A stretch of DNA of 64,000 nt from CAZGZD01 sp964401915 (GCA_964401915.1 CAYOAI010000001.1:1-64000); one strand, 5' to 3'. Shown: positions 1 through 8,547, numbered from the stretch's first letter. Numbers and translations are program-made. The notes: generated by a model not told the origin, from the letters alone.

Positions 1-251
1 GTTTGTACGACAAGGTATCTCGCGAACTCCTCAAAGACGCCCTCAATGGCGTACTAGATACACTCTCACCCCGTGAGCGCAAAGTACTGATGATGCGCTT
101 TGGACTGGAAGATTCCAAGCCCAAGACACTTGAAGAAGTAGGGCAGGAGTTCAAGGTCACCCGTGAGCGAATCCGTCAGATTGAAGCTAAGGCTATCCGC
201 AAGCTTAAGCATCCCACTCGCGCCCGCAAACTCCGCGATTTTCTTGAATAA
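1..251 (+). CDS. rpoD: RNA polymerase primary sigma factor (sigma-70, C-terminal part, cut by window start)
   Basis: This is the last ~82 residues of a sigma-70 protein; the gene runs off the left edge, so the start is not visible. The visible part is region 4: LSPRERKVLMMRFGL (region 4.1) followed by the helix-turn-helix TLEEVGQEFKVTRERIRQIE (region 4.2), which reads the -35 element. The ending (KLRDFLE) is typical of housekeeping sigma factors, so this should be the sigma that reads the TTGACA/TATAAT-like promoters seen throughout the window. A 6-bp hairpin follows the stop at 274-288. Confidence 0.93.
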   Translation, partial: LYDKVSRELLKDALNGVLDTLSPRERKVLMMRFGLEDSKPKTLEEVGQEFKVTRERIRQIEAKAIRKLKHPTRARKLRDFLE

Positions 252-273
252 ATAATATAGATTCCGAATCCCC

Positions 274-293
274 GTTGGTCCTACCAACCCTTT
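274..293 (+). terminator. Weak hairpin after rpoD
   Basis: GTTGGT (274-279), loop CCT, ACCAAC (283-288), then CCC and a short TTT. It lies 22 bases after the sigma factor stop. The stem is short and the U-run poor, so it is only a possible terminator. Confidence 0.3.
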
Positions 294-338
294 GTGATAA
301 TTTAAACTACTTCAATTCAACAGGACTGTTAGACCCTC

Positions 339-347
339 TGATATACT
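339..347 (+). promoter_or_regulatory. Extended -10 promoter just before the gene at 355
   Basis: TGATATACT is an extended -10 (TG at 339-340, TATACT at 342-347). Only 7 bases separate it from the ATG at 355, so transcription would begin at or next to the start codon. No convincing -35 or Shine-Dalgarno sequence is seen. Confidence 0.55.
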
Positions 348-354
348 TCTATTC

Positions 355-1119
355 ATGTTTACATCAGTAATAAATACAATTGGAGATCTCGCCTACTTAA
401 AATTTCTTGCAAAAGAAAAAAGTTTGGGATACAAGCTCAACTTCATAGATATTGATAATGGATGGATAAACGGTACTATGCTTGTTGACATGACCCGTAC
501 GTGGACTAAAGCTGGTATAAAAGCTATGGGAACTAACTACTTCACAATGGGAGCAGTCAGGAATGGATTGTCTACTCGTTATGATCCAAAATCTGAGTAC
601 TATCAGGCGTGGCTTGGTGGCTATTTAGTTAGCTTCAAGGAAAACAGGGAGTGGACGATTGAAGATCATTTTAACCTTGCTGTCGCTGATCAGAAGAAAT
701 GGCTTTGGTACTACAGCGACCCATCTCCCAAGATGGTATTCCACAAACCAATATCTGAAGAAATTGTAAAAATCGGAGATTACAATGCAAAGTTATATTA
801 TTGGGTGGGCGACAGTCACTCTGATATTGGAAATAATTACAATCACTGGCATGTTTCTTCTGTAATGCAGGCGATGGCTCACATTATGAATAGAAGGAGT
901 AAAGTCTTAAAACTAAAGGGAAGTAATTTCGTACCCAACTGGAGTAATTATAAAAGTGTAAATCCGTATGAAAACATTACATATTCTGGCTATGTTGCTA
1001 TTGTAGATATTACCTCAAACCTAAAAGCCGTACTTTATGCCGCTGGAACTCAAGGGAATAAACAAAAGAAGTACTTAAAAAATCTTTTAACTTCAAAGAC
1101 TCAGATATTGAGAATATAA
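355..1119 (+). CDS. Hypothetical protein, Trp- and Tyr-rich, 254 residues
   Basis: I do not recognise this protein. It has no signal peptide and no clear membrane segment, so it is probably cytoplasmic. It is unusually rich in Trp, Tyr and Asn and has a His-rich stretch near residue 160 (GDSHSDIGNNYNHWHVSS) that could bind metal or be part of an active site; this is a guess. It begins seven bases after an extended -10 element. It stands alone between the sigma factor gene and small zinc-ribbon-like genes, so context gives no function. The length and orderly composition argue for a real gene; the family is unknown. Confidence 0.6.
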   Translation: MFTSVINTIGDLAYLKFLAKEKSLGYKLNFIDIDNGWINGTMLVDMTRTWTKAGIKAMGTNYFTMGAVRNGLSTRYDPKSEYYQAWLGGYLVSFKENREWTIEDHFNLAVADQKKWLWYYSDPSPKMVFHKPISEEIVKIGDYNAKLYYWVGDSHSDIGNNYNHWHVSSVMQAMAHIMNRRSKVLKLKGSNFVPNWSNYKSVNPYENITYSGYVAIVDITSNLKAVLYAAGTQGNKQKKYLKNLLTSKTQILRI

Positions 1120-1219
1120 AAGGTTCCAGTATTGTATGATAGAGCCCACGCATGACTTTACAAGTTTATGTTGGCTGGTATCTTTTGATCGAAAATAGGA
1201 GTATACTGAGGATATCAAG

Positions 1220-1405
1220 ATGATGTTCAAATTAAAAAGTGATAATAGACTTCGATACGAATGCCCTTTCTGCAAAAACGAAATTGTCTCCTCCCGCAAG
1301 ACAGAAATCTTTTATAGAAATAAGTGGATAAATGGCTGTAGTGACTGTTTTGGTATGTCTATCGACACCTTGACTCGCAATAGTCTTCAGATAAAAAAAT
1401 ACTAA
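1220..1405 (+). CDS. Small Cys4 (zinc-ribbon-like) hypothetical protein, 61 residues
   Basis: A short protein with two Cys pairs, CPFC near residue 15 and CSDC near residue 40, the spacing expected for a four-cysteine zinc knuckle. The rest is basic and hydrophilic. No family is recognised. TATACT at 1202-1207 lies 12 bases before the first ATG, and a second ATG follows directly. A reverse-strand reading frame across the same bases (1232-1456) has no recognisable features and is less convincing. It could be a nucleic-acid-binding mini-protein; this is inference only. Confidence 0.45.
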   Translation: MMFKLKSDNRLRYECPFCKNEIVSSRKTEIFYRNKWINGCSDCFGMSIDTLTRNSLQIKKY

Positions 1406-1438
1406 GAGTTGAGAGGGGGACAATACCAACCGTGAGTG

Positions 1439-1447
1439 TGATATACT
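1439..1447 (+). promoter_or_regulatory. Extended -10 promoter for the RRM gene
   Basis: TGATATACT, with TATACT at 1442-1447, is an extended -10 like the one at 339-347. It would give a leader of about 100 bases before the RRM start at 1558, much longer than most leaders in this window, and that leader contains the hairpin at 1456-1473. Confidence 0.4.
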
Positions 1448-1483
1448 TATATCCATATCCTTAAAAAAGGATACGAGAAGTAT
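1443..1483 (+). promoter_or_regulatory. Two-part hairpin in the RRM gene leader
   Basis: Inner stem TATCC (1456-1460) with GGATA (1469-1473) around an A-rich loop; outer stem ATACTT (1443-1448) with AAGTAT (1478-1483). The start of the outer stem overlaps the -10 element, so only the inner stem is certain to be in the RNA. RRM proteins of this kind are often cold-responsive and bind their own leaders; a role for this hairpin is inferred, not shown. Confidence 0.35.
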
Positions 1484-1557
1484 AGACTGCGAAACTTAAG
1501 ATTCAGTTTAATTTACTTCATTATTAATTATCTTAGTGCGGAAAAGAGTTGATAAAT

Positions 1558-1881
1558 ATGGATAAAAACAAATTATTTGTAGGAAGTCTACCTTGGTCAC
1601 TTGATACAGAAGCTTTGAGAACTTTGTTCTCAACTTATGGTGAGATTACTGATGTGATTGTAATTACAGACCGCGACACAGGTCGATCAAAAGGATTCGG
1701 ATTTGTGACTTTCTCAACTGAGGAAAGTGCTCAAAAAGCACTTGAACTAGATGGTCGTGAAGTTGAAGGTCGTACAATTGTTGTGAATGTTGCCAAGCCT
1801 CGAGAAGACAGAAATAGTGGAGGATTTGGTGGTGGACGCAGCAGTGGTGGATTCAACCGAGATAATAGACGAGGTCATTAA
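1558..1881 (+). CDS. RNA-binding protein with one RRM domain and a Gly/Arg-rich tail
   Basis: One RNA recognition motif spans about residues 5-80. RNP2 is LFVGSLPW and RNP1 is KGFGFVTF, both with the aromatic residues that stack on RNA bases. The tail (from about residue 85) is Gly-, Ser- and Arg-rich, as in bacterial and plant glycine-rich RNA-binding proteins, which act as RNA chaperones often induced by cold. ATG 1558 is preferred to the upstream TTG 1549 because the purine-rich GAAAAGAG at 1541-1548 is then 9 bases away. The gene is flanked by hairpins on both sides. The family is clear; the exact RNA targets are unknown. Confidence 0.93.
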   Translation: MDKNKLFVGSLPWSLDTEALRTLFSTYGEITDVIVITDRDTGRSKGFGFVTFSTEESAQKALELDGREVEGRTIVVNVAKPREDRNSGGFGGGRSSGGFNRDNRRGH

Positions 1882-1932
1882 GAATATAGAGCATAAATAA
1901 GCTGGATCTTGATAATTATTTATCATGCGCCA

Positions 1933-1986
1933 ATAGATTCCACATTCGTAGATCGCTATTTAAGTAGTTTACGATGTGGTTTCTAT
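1933..1986 (+). other. Long imperfect hairpin after the RRM gene
   Basis: ATAGA (1933-1937) pairs with TCTAT (1982-1986), CCACAT (1940-1945) with ATGTGG (1974-1979), and CGTA (1947-1950) with TACG (1970-1973), giving about 15 bp with a symmetric TT/TT internal loop and one bulged T. There is no U-run after it, so it is not a classic terminator. It could protect the 3' end of the RRM mRNA or be a small RNA or regulatory element for the gene at 2021. Confidence 0.4.
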
Positions 1987-2020
1987 AAGATTATAAGAGT
2001 GGTCTTTCTCAATTTTCATT

Positions 2021-2287
2021 ATGAAAAAAATAAGTAGTAACCCGTGTATTCGGTGTGGAACTGAGCGCATAATAGTCAAGACCTGGAATGAAAAGATGGG
2101 TAATTCGATCATCGTCAATACCCAGACTGCCTGTCCAGATAGCGCTTGTCAGAGAAAAGTCAATGGCGATAATAAGAAGATGCGAGATAAGACTGCAGCC
2201 CATAAGTTGGAAAGTGAGCAAAGAGCGATAAGTCGCAAAGCAGTCAAAGATGCCGAGCGAACAGCCAAGCTGGCACAGGCTGCATAA
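2021..2287 (+). CDS. Small Cys4 hypothetical protein with a basic, charged C-terminal helix, 88 residues
   Basis: N-terminal CIRCGTER (Cys9, Cys12) and a second group CPDSAC around residues 38-43 form a probable zinc-binding site. The C-terminal half (from about residue 50) is a long run of Lys, Arg, Glu, Ala and Gln that should be a charged helix. No family name is recognised. It resembles the 61-residue Cys4 protein at 1220 in layout but not in sequence. No Shine-Dalgarno sequence is evident. It may bind nucleic acid; this is inferred only from the knuckle and the basic charge. Confidence 0.6.
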   Translation: MKKISSNPCIRCGTERIIVKTWNEKMGNSIIVNTQTACPDSACQRKVNGDNKKMRDKTAAHKLESEQRAISRKAVKDAERTAKLAQAA

Positions 2288-2308
2288 AATCTTCCCTTCA
2301 TTTTATTC

Positions 2309-3016
2309 TTGATTTGCACCTTAGCATGCAGTACATTTATTGGTGTGAGTAAGAAAGAGATATCCCAACTTCAAAGATCGCTAAATGTGTGGGCGATAAT
2401 CCTTATTGTATGGAGCGTATATCGCGCTTACTTTCGAACAGACTTGCCTATATGGGTAGATGAGTTTATTGCCAAGCCAATTGTCTTTATCCTCCCTGTT
2501 TACTACTACATTACGAAAATTGAAAAAAAGAAGTTCTTTGATGCGGTCGGACTTTCCGGATCACGCCTGGGGTATGAGGTTATTGTTGGAATCATTTTTG
2601 GGCTTATTATTTTCATTGCAGCAGGACTTGGACAAGCGACGAAGTTGCAGAGACTACTTTTTAACCCTCAGACAATTTTTACCGCTAAGTTCCTCACATT
2701 TCTTAGCTTATCCTTTGCCACAAGCATATCTGAGGAGATCTTGTCTCGTGGGTTTATTCTGAAACGTCTATATGCGCAGTATGCAAACATCTTTACCTCG
2801 TCTTTCTTTGCAAGTATACTTTTTTTCTTTTTACACGTCCCCATACTTTTTACTCGTGCTCATACGCAGGGTATAGCACTTATTCTTATTATGGGGGCTG
2901 ATCTGATATTCAGTTTTGCAGTTTCTGTGATCTTTCTTCAGCGCAAAAATCTCATTGCTCCAATCTTTATCCATGCTTTCTATGCCTTGGGACTGTATCT
3001 CTTTCTTGCAATTTAG
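2309..3016 (+). CDS. CPBP family intramembrane glutamic endopeptidase (CAAX protease/Abi family)
   Basis: A polytopic membrane protein with about seven hydrophobic segments. The family's first active-site motif, EExxxR, appears as EEILSRGF near residue 142, and the second-motif His follows in FFLHVP near residue 172. CPBP proteases cut substrates within the membrane and in bacteria are linked to maturation of peptides or membrane proteins. The start is uncertain: TTG 2309 gives the longest form, but GTG 2345 (VSKKEISQ) is a reasonable alternative. It ends one base before the convergent GT-C gene at 3018. The substrate is unknown. Confidence 0.8.
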   Translation: MICTLACSTFIGVSKKEISQLQRSLNVWAIILIVWSVYRAYFRTDLPIWVDEFIAKPIVFILPVYYYITKIEKKKFFDAVGLSGSRLGYEVIVGIIFGLIIFIAAGLGQATKLQRLLFNPQTIFTAKFLTFLSLSFATSISEEILSRGFILKRLYAQYANIFTSSFFASILFFFLHVPILFTRAHTQGIALILIMGADLIFSFAVSVIFLQRKNLIAPIFIHAFYALGLYLFLAI

Positions 3017-3017
3017 A

Positions 3018-4637
3018 CTATTTTGATTTAAAGATCCAAAACATTTCTTGCCCCGCCACATTTATTTTTTCGACTGTTGATTCATCAATTCCTTTATTTT
3101 TTACCTCATCTGGAGTTCCAATAAATACGTATTTTTTCTGACCACTTGGGATATCTGTCGTGAATTCAAATTTATCAAACCTTGTAACCTGTCCAAATCC
3201 ATATTCATCAGGCCCTGAGAGCTGGGCTTGTTTTTGATATTTCTCAGGCGGGTATTGAAGCTCGTAGAGAAGATGCATATATGGTTGTCCAATAGCTCGG
3301 GTGATATAAAATTTGTCAACTGAATTAGTATTTTTCTTGATGTATGACGTCATTTCTTTGTATCCACATTCCCACGCTCGTATGACAAGTGCGCGCTTGG
3401 GGTAATGATTAAGGTAAAAATCCCATGAGAAAAATAAAAAGTAAATCTCAAATACAAATAGTACTCCAATAACAACAAATACATATTTCATCTGGAGTCT
3501 TTTTTGTAGCGATTGGTAGATCTTAATACCCCCATAGCCTGCGAGGATATAGATAGGAACGAGCATGAGGTATGTCCGTGTGAGAGAGGTCTCAGTCCAC
3601 GCCAGTGAACCTCCAAGAGGCGCAACCAGAAGCAGCAGGAGAAGATAGGGGGCAAATTTTTCCTTATTTTTAAAAATAAAATATACCCCAATAAATAGCA
3701 GTAGATATTCAATATATGTGATAGGCGCCATCCCAGGAAATCCAAATCGGGGGTTGCTGTCGCCATCCATTGCCAAAAATTGAGGCGAGTAGTATTTAAG
3801 GTGTTGATTCAAGACGGTTGCTAATCCAACGGTAAGCTTGTTGTAGAGGATTTTACTTCCTCCCTCACCTCGTAATTCATTTATCTTTAGACTAAAGCCC
3901 TTGTTATTATAAAAAAGTAAGTTATTCACTCGTGCTGGCTGTATTTTTATGTCTATAAAAAAGATGCAAAGCATGAGCGACATAAAAATTATCAAAAACA
4001 TAAGGCTATTTTTTTTAAAAAGTATTTTTTTTGCCAAAAAGTAAAAGAAGATAAATGCCGCATAAAATACAACGAAGATGCGCCCAGACTGATAAGCAAA
4101 AAGCAGAAGAGAAGCTGATATGATAAGGCCAAGGGCATATTTTATCTGTGCTCTTTTTAGATATTTGAGCAAAAAAATTGAGGATGCAATTATAAGGAAA
4201 GACGCAAGATAGGCTTCATGAGCTTGTCGCGATACGATATGGATACCCATAGATACCGCTGTAAAAAAAGCAGCTAATATACCTACGCGTTTGTCCTCAA
4301 AAATCTCACTTGCAAGAAGGTATACGACAATAGGAAAAGCAATGGCAAGTATGTTATTTACAGCATGTGTTGATGTGTCGTTGAGCCCGAGGATTTTTAT
4401 AAACGGTATTGTGAGGTATACATAGGCTGGCATTTTGTAGTCGCCAAACGATTTAAGCCGAAGTGGATCTCGCGCTCCGTATTCATCACGCCCGGTTTGT
4501 AAAATAGAGTAGGCGTTAAAGCCGAAAGCAGCTTCATCGGCATTTATACATGCGGGCACCTTACTTGCTTTGTATATATTTAAGAAAAAAGAAGTAGCGG
4601 CAATTACGAACAATATGAGGAGGAGCTTCGTCTTCAT
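3018..4637 (-). CDS. GT-C membrane glycosyltransferase (GT39/ArnT/PMT-like) with C-terminal ectodomain
   Basis: A 539-residue protein with about 11 membrane segments. The first extracytoplasmic loop has the Asp-Glu pair of the GT39/GT83 group (NADEAAFGFNAY, D34-E35), which acts on lipid-phosphate sugar donors. It also has the GDYKMPAY stretch common to this subfamily. After the last membrane segment (about residue 410) comes a soluble domain of about 125 residues that resembles the end of the gene at 13746. It is last in the run 7368-3018 and overlaps the preceding GT2 gene by 4 bases. It should transfer a sugar to a lipid, glycan or protein outside the membrane; the acceptor cannot be told. 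Confidence 0.85.
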   Translation of the reverse strand: MKTKLLLILFVIAATSFFLNIYKASKVPACINADEAAFGFNAYSILQTGRDEYGARDPLRLKSFGDYKMPAYVYLTIPFIKILGLNDTSTHAVNNILAIAFPIVVYLLASEIFEDKRVGILAAFFTAVSMGIHIVSRQAHEAYLASFLIIASSIFLLKYLKRAQIKYALGLIISASLLLFAYQSGRIFVVFYAAFIFFYFLAKKILFKKNSLMFLIIFMSLMLCIFFIDIKIQPARVNNLLFYNNKGFSLKINELRGEGGSKILYNKLTVGLATVLNQHLKYYSPQFLAMDGDSNPRFGFPGMAPITYIEYLLLFIGVYFIFKNKEKFAPYLLLLLLVAPLGGSLAWTETSLTRTYLMLVPIYILAGYGGIKIYQSLQKRLQMKYVFVVIGVLFVFEIYFLFFSWDFYLNHYPKRALVIRAWECGYKEMTSYIKKNTNSVDKFYITRAIGQPYMHLLYELQYPPEKYQKQAQLSGPDEYGFGQVTRFDKFEFTTDIPSGQKKYVFIGTPDEVKNKGIDESTVEKINVAGQEMFWIFKSK

Positions 4638-5530
4638 ATAAATAAGTCAAAAATTTCTTTATCGGTTTTTATATACATTTCTCTTTGTTGTTTCTTACGA
4701 CGCAGGATTTTTGACAGTTTAAGAACTGCACGCGTAAATCCAACCAAAGAATCTACATCCGCGTGTATTATAAATCCCAGAAGTAGTTTTGGGATATTCA
4801 AGAGGTGATTTCTCATTAGGACTCGATCTGTGATATTCTTCCAGATAAAAATAAATTGATTTCTAAGTGCGATTCTCTTTATTATATTTTTTGAAAAATA
4901 GCGACCAATGGTCGTCTCATGTATATGCTGGACGACAATTGATTCGTCAAAGACTACGCTGTACCCACATTTCCAGGCTCGGTAGGAAATGTCTATGTCT
5001 TCCCAGTAAAAAGGGGCAAATAGCGTGTCAAATCCACCAAGTTCAAGAAATTTGTTTTTATCAATGACACATGCCCCTCCCTCTGCCCATGCTGTAATTC
5101 CATGTTTGGTATTGTGGGCTTTTTCGTGGTTAAGGATTCCTCGTTCCCAATAGATTCTATTTTTGCCAAAGAGTTTTTTCCCATCAGTCTGAGCAAAGCC
5201 AATAGCAAATAAGGTGTTATCTTTTTGAAAGTGTGCTATTGTCCGGCTAAAGCTTTTGTCTTTTAAGATAACATCAGTATTTAAAAGTAGAATATATGGA
5301 CTCTTGGCTCTTGCAATTCCCCGATTTACCGTTCCGCCAAAGCCTAGATTCTTGCTATTTTCAATAAGTATGATTTGATCAGCGAATTCCGAAAGATGAG
5401 ACTTGATACTTAGTGTGGGATCGTCGTTTACTACAATTACTTCACATCCTACAAGGTAAGGAAGATTTCGCATAAGATTAGCAATAAGAAGCTCGTGATT
5501 TTTGTAAGTTGGGATTACAACAGAAATCAT
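4634..5530 (-). CDS. Family 2 glycosyltransferase
   Basis: 298 residues. It begins with the GT2 nucleotide-binding strand MISVVIPTYKN, has VVNDDPT and the DxD-equivalent NTDVIL near residue 95, and then AWAEGGACVIDK and FYWEDIDISYRAW (EDxD-type acceptor motif). This pattern is typical of rhamnosyl- or N-acetylhexosaminyl-type GT2 enzymes that use nucleotide sugars at the cytoplasmic face. The start is ATG 5530, one base after the upstream stop; a longer reading to 5710 would overlap the GT4 gene and has no family sequence. It is in an operon with its neighbours. The sugar is not predictable. Confidence 0.9.
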   Translation of the reverse strand: MISVVIPTYKNHELLIANLMRNLPYLVGCEVIVVNDDPTLSIKSHLSEFADQIILIENSKNLGFGGTVNRGIARAKSPYILLLNTDVILKDKSFSRTIAHFQKDNTLFAIGFAQTDGKKLFGKNRIYWERGILNHEKAHNTKHGITAWAEGGACVIDKNKFLELGGFDTLFAPFYWEDIDISYRAWKCGYSVVFDESIVVQHIHETTIGRYFSKNIIKRIALRNQFIFIWKNITDRVLMRNHLLNIPKLLLGFIIHADVDSLVGFTRAVLKLSKILRRKKQQREMYIKTDKEIFDLFI

Positions 5531-5531
5531 T

Positions 5532-6620
5532 TTAAGAAATAAGCACTTTTTTAACAGTCTGACTGAATACATCATAGTTAAAGCTCTTGGCAACAAATGT
5601 GTGTGCGGATTTTGCAATAGTTTTGCTAATATCTGGATTTTCGACAGCATATGTAGTTTTCTCAATAAGTTCTTTTTCTGTTGAGAACAAGAACCCTGTT
5701 TGCCCATCACTGATTAACTCCTTTGGACCGCCCACATTGGGTGCAAAAGTAATACAGCCCTTGGCCATTGCTTCAAGCGGTGTGATGCCCAGATGCTCTG
5801 TCTGCTCTGGATAGAGGTTTGCGTCAACTCCCAGACCTGTCATGTGCCAGAATATCAGTGACTTATCATAAAGAGCCATAAGATTGTTATATGAGACATT
5901 GGGAGATAGAGTGATTGAAGGATCATCCTTGGCCATTTCAACAAGCTTTTCAAAATATTCTTTGTCTGAGTTCTGTAAGCCCCCTGCAATAATTAGTTTA
6001 AAATCTTTAAACAGTATATTTTTTCCTTTCATTTGTTTGAATGTATTGATGGCAACTTCGTGTTTTTTAGAATGAAGGTGTCCAAAAAACCGACCAACCG
6101 ATAAAATAATTTTATCCTTTTTTATATTTTCAATCTTTGTATCAAGAAATTGACTGTCAAGGTATGGATAGATGACAGCGGCTTGAATACCCCAATTTTT
6201 TAGATGATATTGTGTGAAGCGCGAGTTGGTAATAAAGCGCCAATTAATGCGCTTGAGCTTATTGAGTAGGGTTTGTGAGTAGAGCTTTTTGTCAGGAACC
6301 ATACAGAATACGAAATTTTGCTTAGCAAAAGATCCGAAATAGCTCCCATCTGTGACATAAAGGAAAATGTCGTATTTTTTAAGCTCGATAGCTTTTTGAA
6401 TAGAATTTAAGCCTTCGCCAAAAATATTTTGTCTAAACTGAAGATTTTGAAAAGTGAGGCCAAATTTTGTCTCAATCTCTGGAGCGAGGTTTGTGTTCCA
6501 GAAAATATCAACGTCATATCCATCTTTTTCAAGTACCTGCATGATAGACAAGATATGCCTCTCGCCTCCGCCCATGATATCAAGGTAAGGATTATAAAGA
6601 GCGGCTTTCTTTTTTCTCAT
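5532..6620 (-). CDS. Family 4 (GT-B) glycosyltransferase
   Basis: 362 residues with the two Rossmann-like domains of GT-B enzymes. The N-terminus has NPYLDIMGGGERH, where the glycine-rich loop binds the acceptor or donor. The C-terminal half has SVGRFFGHLHSKKHE and the donor-binding E-x7-E region EHLGITPLEAMAKGC. ATG 6620 (MRKKKAALYNPY) is preferred over the upstream GTG/ATG options because it starts at the first strand of the fold; it still overlaps the preceding gene by 29 bases. GT4 enzymes often add mannose, glucose or GlcNAc from nucleotide donors to lipid-linked glycans. Confidence 0.9.
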   Translation of the reverse strand: MRKKKAALYNPYLDIMGGGERHILSIMQVLEKDGYDVDIFWNTNLAPEIETKFGLTFQNLQFRQNIFGEGLNSIQKAIELKKYDIFLYVTDGSYFGSFAKQNFVFCMVPDKKLYSQTLLNKLKRINWRFITNSRFTQYHLKNWGIQAAVIYPYLDSQFLDTKIENIKKDKIILSVGRFFGHLHSKKHEVAINTFKQMKGKNILFKDFKLIIAGGLQNSDKEYFEKLVEMAKDDPSITLSPNVSYNNLMALYDKSLIFWHMTGLGVDANLYPEQTEHLGITPLEAMAKGCITFAPNVGGPKELISDGQTGFLFSTEKELIEKTTYAVENPDISKTIAKSAHTFVAKSFNYDVFSQTVKKVLIS

Positions 6621-7368
6621 ACAGAAATAGTTGGGTAATGGTCTTTGAGTGGGCTTGATATATGCCTTCAATTATACCAATTGGTCCATCCATGAAGCCT
6701 ATCCTTTTTAGCAGGCGTCGATATAATTCACCAAAAAACTTTCTAAAAAAAATAAGCGTTGAGACTTTGCGACCAGCCTTAAATAGAAGCTCTGCCTCAA
6801 TGTCCTCATAAATAATTGTTTTTTCGACCATAGTCGTTAAATTCCCATGAAAAAAATGTGAAAGCGAATTGTGAAGTAATCCAACAGACCCCTCAACGCG
6901 CGGAGTTGAGTGGATTTTGGTTGGCCAGCCTTTGAAGTGTTTTTTTTGAATAAGTCGAATTTGCTCGTCGGGCCACCATCCACCCTGCCTCAACCATTTT
7001 ATACGGCCAAATATATTTCTTCTTTTTATTTTGTAGTGAGTATATTCCATGTGTTGTGAAAGTGTCATTTTGATTTCTTTGGCAAGAGCATCATCAATTC
7101 TTTCATCTGCGTCCAGAATAAGAACCCAGTCGGCAAGCGCCTTCTCTATCCCAAATTCACGGGCAGGTTCAACATACTGGGTGTGGGGGAAGGAATAGAC
7201 TACAACATTCATTTTAGAGGCAATCTCAACCGTCTTATCTGTACTCTCCATATCGATAAGAACAACAGTCTTTGTAAGACGATGAGCCGACTCAATACAC
7301 TCTTTGATATTTTGTTCTTCGTTGTACGAATGAATTATGACACAGAGATTTTTTTCGCTATAATTCAT
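6592..7368 (-). CDS. Family 2 glycosyltransferase, WaaE/KdtX-like
   Basis: 258 residues. Motifs in order are CVIIHSYNEEQN (strand 1), LIDMESTDKT (in place of DDGSTD), and the metal-binding DADERID at residues 86-92. Next comes WWPDEQIRLIQKK and then HSTPRVEG. This layout is that of the WaaE-like branch of GT2, which adds glucose or related sugars to core glycans and is often C-terminally hydrophobic. It is first in the four-gene minus-strand run ending at 3018. The sugar and acceptor are unknown. Confidence 0.88.
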   Translation of the reverse strand: MNYSEKNLCVIIHSYNEEQNIKECIESAHRLTKTVVLIDMESTDKTVEIASKMNVVVYSFPHTQYVEPAREFGIEKALADWVLILDADERIDDALAKEIKMTLSQHMEYTHYKIKRRNIFGRIKWLRQGGWWPDEQIRLIQKKHFKGWPTKIHSTPRVEGSVGLLHNSLSHFFHGNLTTMVEKTIIYEDIEAELLFKAGRKVSTLIFFRKFFGELYRRLLKRIGFMDGPIGIIEGIYQAHSKTITQLFLYEKKESRSL

Positions 7369-7449
7369 GATGAATGGGGTTGTGTAGGTATTATCTAAAT
7401 AACTCTAAATCATAGACCCTTAAAAATGCCACGCTTTTAAACATACATT

Positions 7450-8547
7450 ATGGTTTTTTTATTTTTTATACTAACCCTTTTATGCTTCCTGTCCTATTCT
7501 TTCGTCTTGATAGATCCAAATATAACACTTTTTAACCATCAATTGTGGGCTATTGCAAGGGACAAATTAGTACAATTCGGCTACTTTCATAGAGATATAT
7601 CTACGTTGGTTTACATTGTTCTTGTTATGGCTCTATTTGTGCTCCACTTTTTTTTTATTAAAAACTTTAAAAAGTATGATCCTGTAAAAGTAGCATTCGT
7701 TGTCGGATCTATTTTGCTTCTTTCCTATCCTTTTTTATCGCGTGATTTTTTCAACTACATATTTGACGCAAGAATTATTACGCATTATGGTCAAAATCCA
7801 TACTTTTACCGACCGCTTGATTTCCCGGCTGATCACTGGCTTAGATTTATGAATTGGGTACATCGCACATATCCCTATGGGCCTATTTTCCTGCCGTTAA
7901 CTCTTATTCCTTCATTTTTGGCATTTGGAAAGTTTATCCTGAACTATATTTTCTTCAAAGGGCTTTCTGTAATTTTTTATATTATTGCTGTTTATTTTTT
8001 AAAAAAAAGCAGCAAGCGAGCAGCGCTTATTTTTGCGACAAGTCCTTTGGTGATTATTGAGGGACTTGTATCTTCTCATAATGACATTATTGCTATATCT
8101 CTTGCATTCGTTGGGATTTATTTCCTTCTTAATAAAAAGAGCTCTATCTGGACAAGGGTATTTTTTTTACTTTCTGGAGGAATAAAATACATTACGCTTC
8201 CTCTTGTTTTTCTTCAGAGCAAAAAAAATAGTCGCTTCAATCTATTAGTACTTGTTGGAGTGAGCGCCCTTGTTGTTGGCGCGAGTTTAAAGCTTGGTAT
8301 TCAACCATGGTACTTTCTGAATTTATTTGTACTTCTTCCATTCTATGAATCGTTTATATCAAGATTAAATATACTATTTTGCGGACTCTTACTTTCATAT
8401 TATCCCTTTATTCGATATGGAGATTGGAAAAAGATCGAAATCAAAAATAATATTATACTTGTCGCTATATCCCTGAATTTACTGTACTGGATATTTCTTT
8501 ACATTAAGTGTGGCCGGAAAGCAGATTTTTTAGCAAATGCATCTTAG
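7450..8547 (+). CDS. GT87/MptA-B-like polyprenyl-phosphate-dependent mannosyltransferase (GT-C)
   Basis: 365 residues with about ten membrane segments. The signature SRDFFNYIFDARI (D99, D106), then HYGQNPY (about 112-118) and YPYGP (141-145), is the loop pattern of the GT87 and Mpt mannosyltransferase group, which uses polyprenyl-phosphate-mannose outside the membrane. It is one of the few plus-strand genes in the region, and its last 44 bases overlap the end of the convergent GT2 gene at 8504. The GT-C assignment is firm; mannose is the family's usual sugar but is inferred here. Confidence 0.8.
   Translation: MVFLFFILTLLCFLSYSFVLIDPNITLFNHQLWAIARDKLVQFGYFHRDISTLVYIVLVMALFVLHFFFIKNFKKYDPVKVAFVVGSILLLSYPFLSRDFFNYIFDARIITHYGQNPYFYRPLDFPADHWLRFMNWVHRTYPYGPIFLPLTLIPSFLAFGKFILNYIFFKGLSVIFYIIAVYFLKKSSKRAALIFATSPLVIIEGLVSSHNDIIAISLAFVGIYFLLNKKSSIWTRVFFLLSGGIKYITLPLVFLQSKKNSRFNLLVLVGVSALVVGASLKLGIQPWYFLNLFVLLPFYESFISRLNILFCGLLLSYYPFIRYGDWKKIEIKNNIILVAISLNLLYWIFLYIKCGRKADFLANAS

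Noticed and set aside
5531..5710. N-terminal extension of the GT2 gene at 4634
   Set aside because: It would overlap the GT4 gene and adds 60 residues with no GT2 features; ATG 5530 sits at the first conserved strand.
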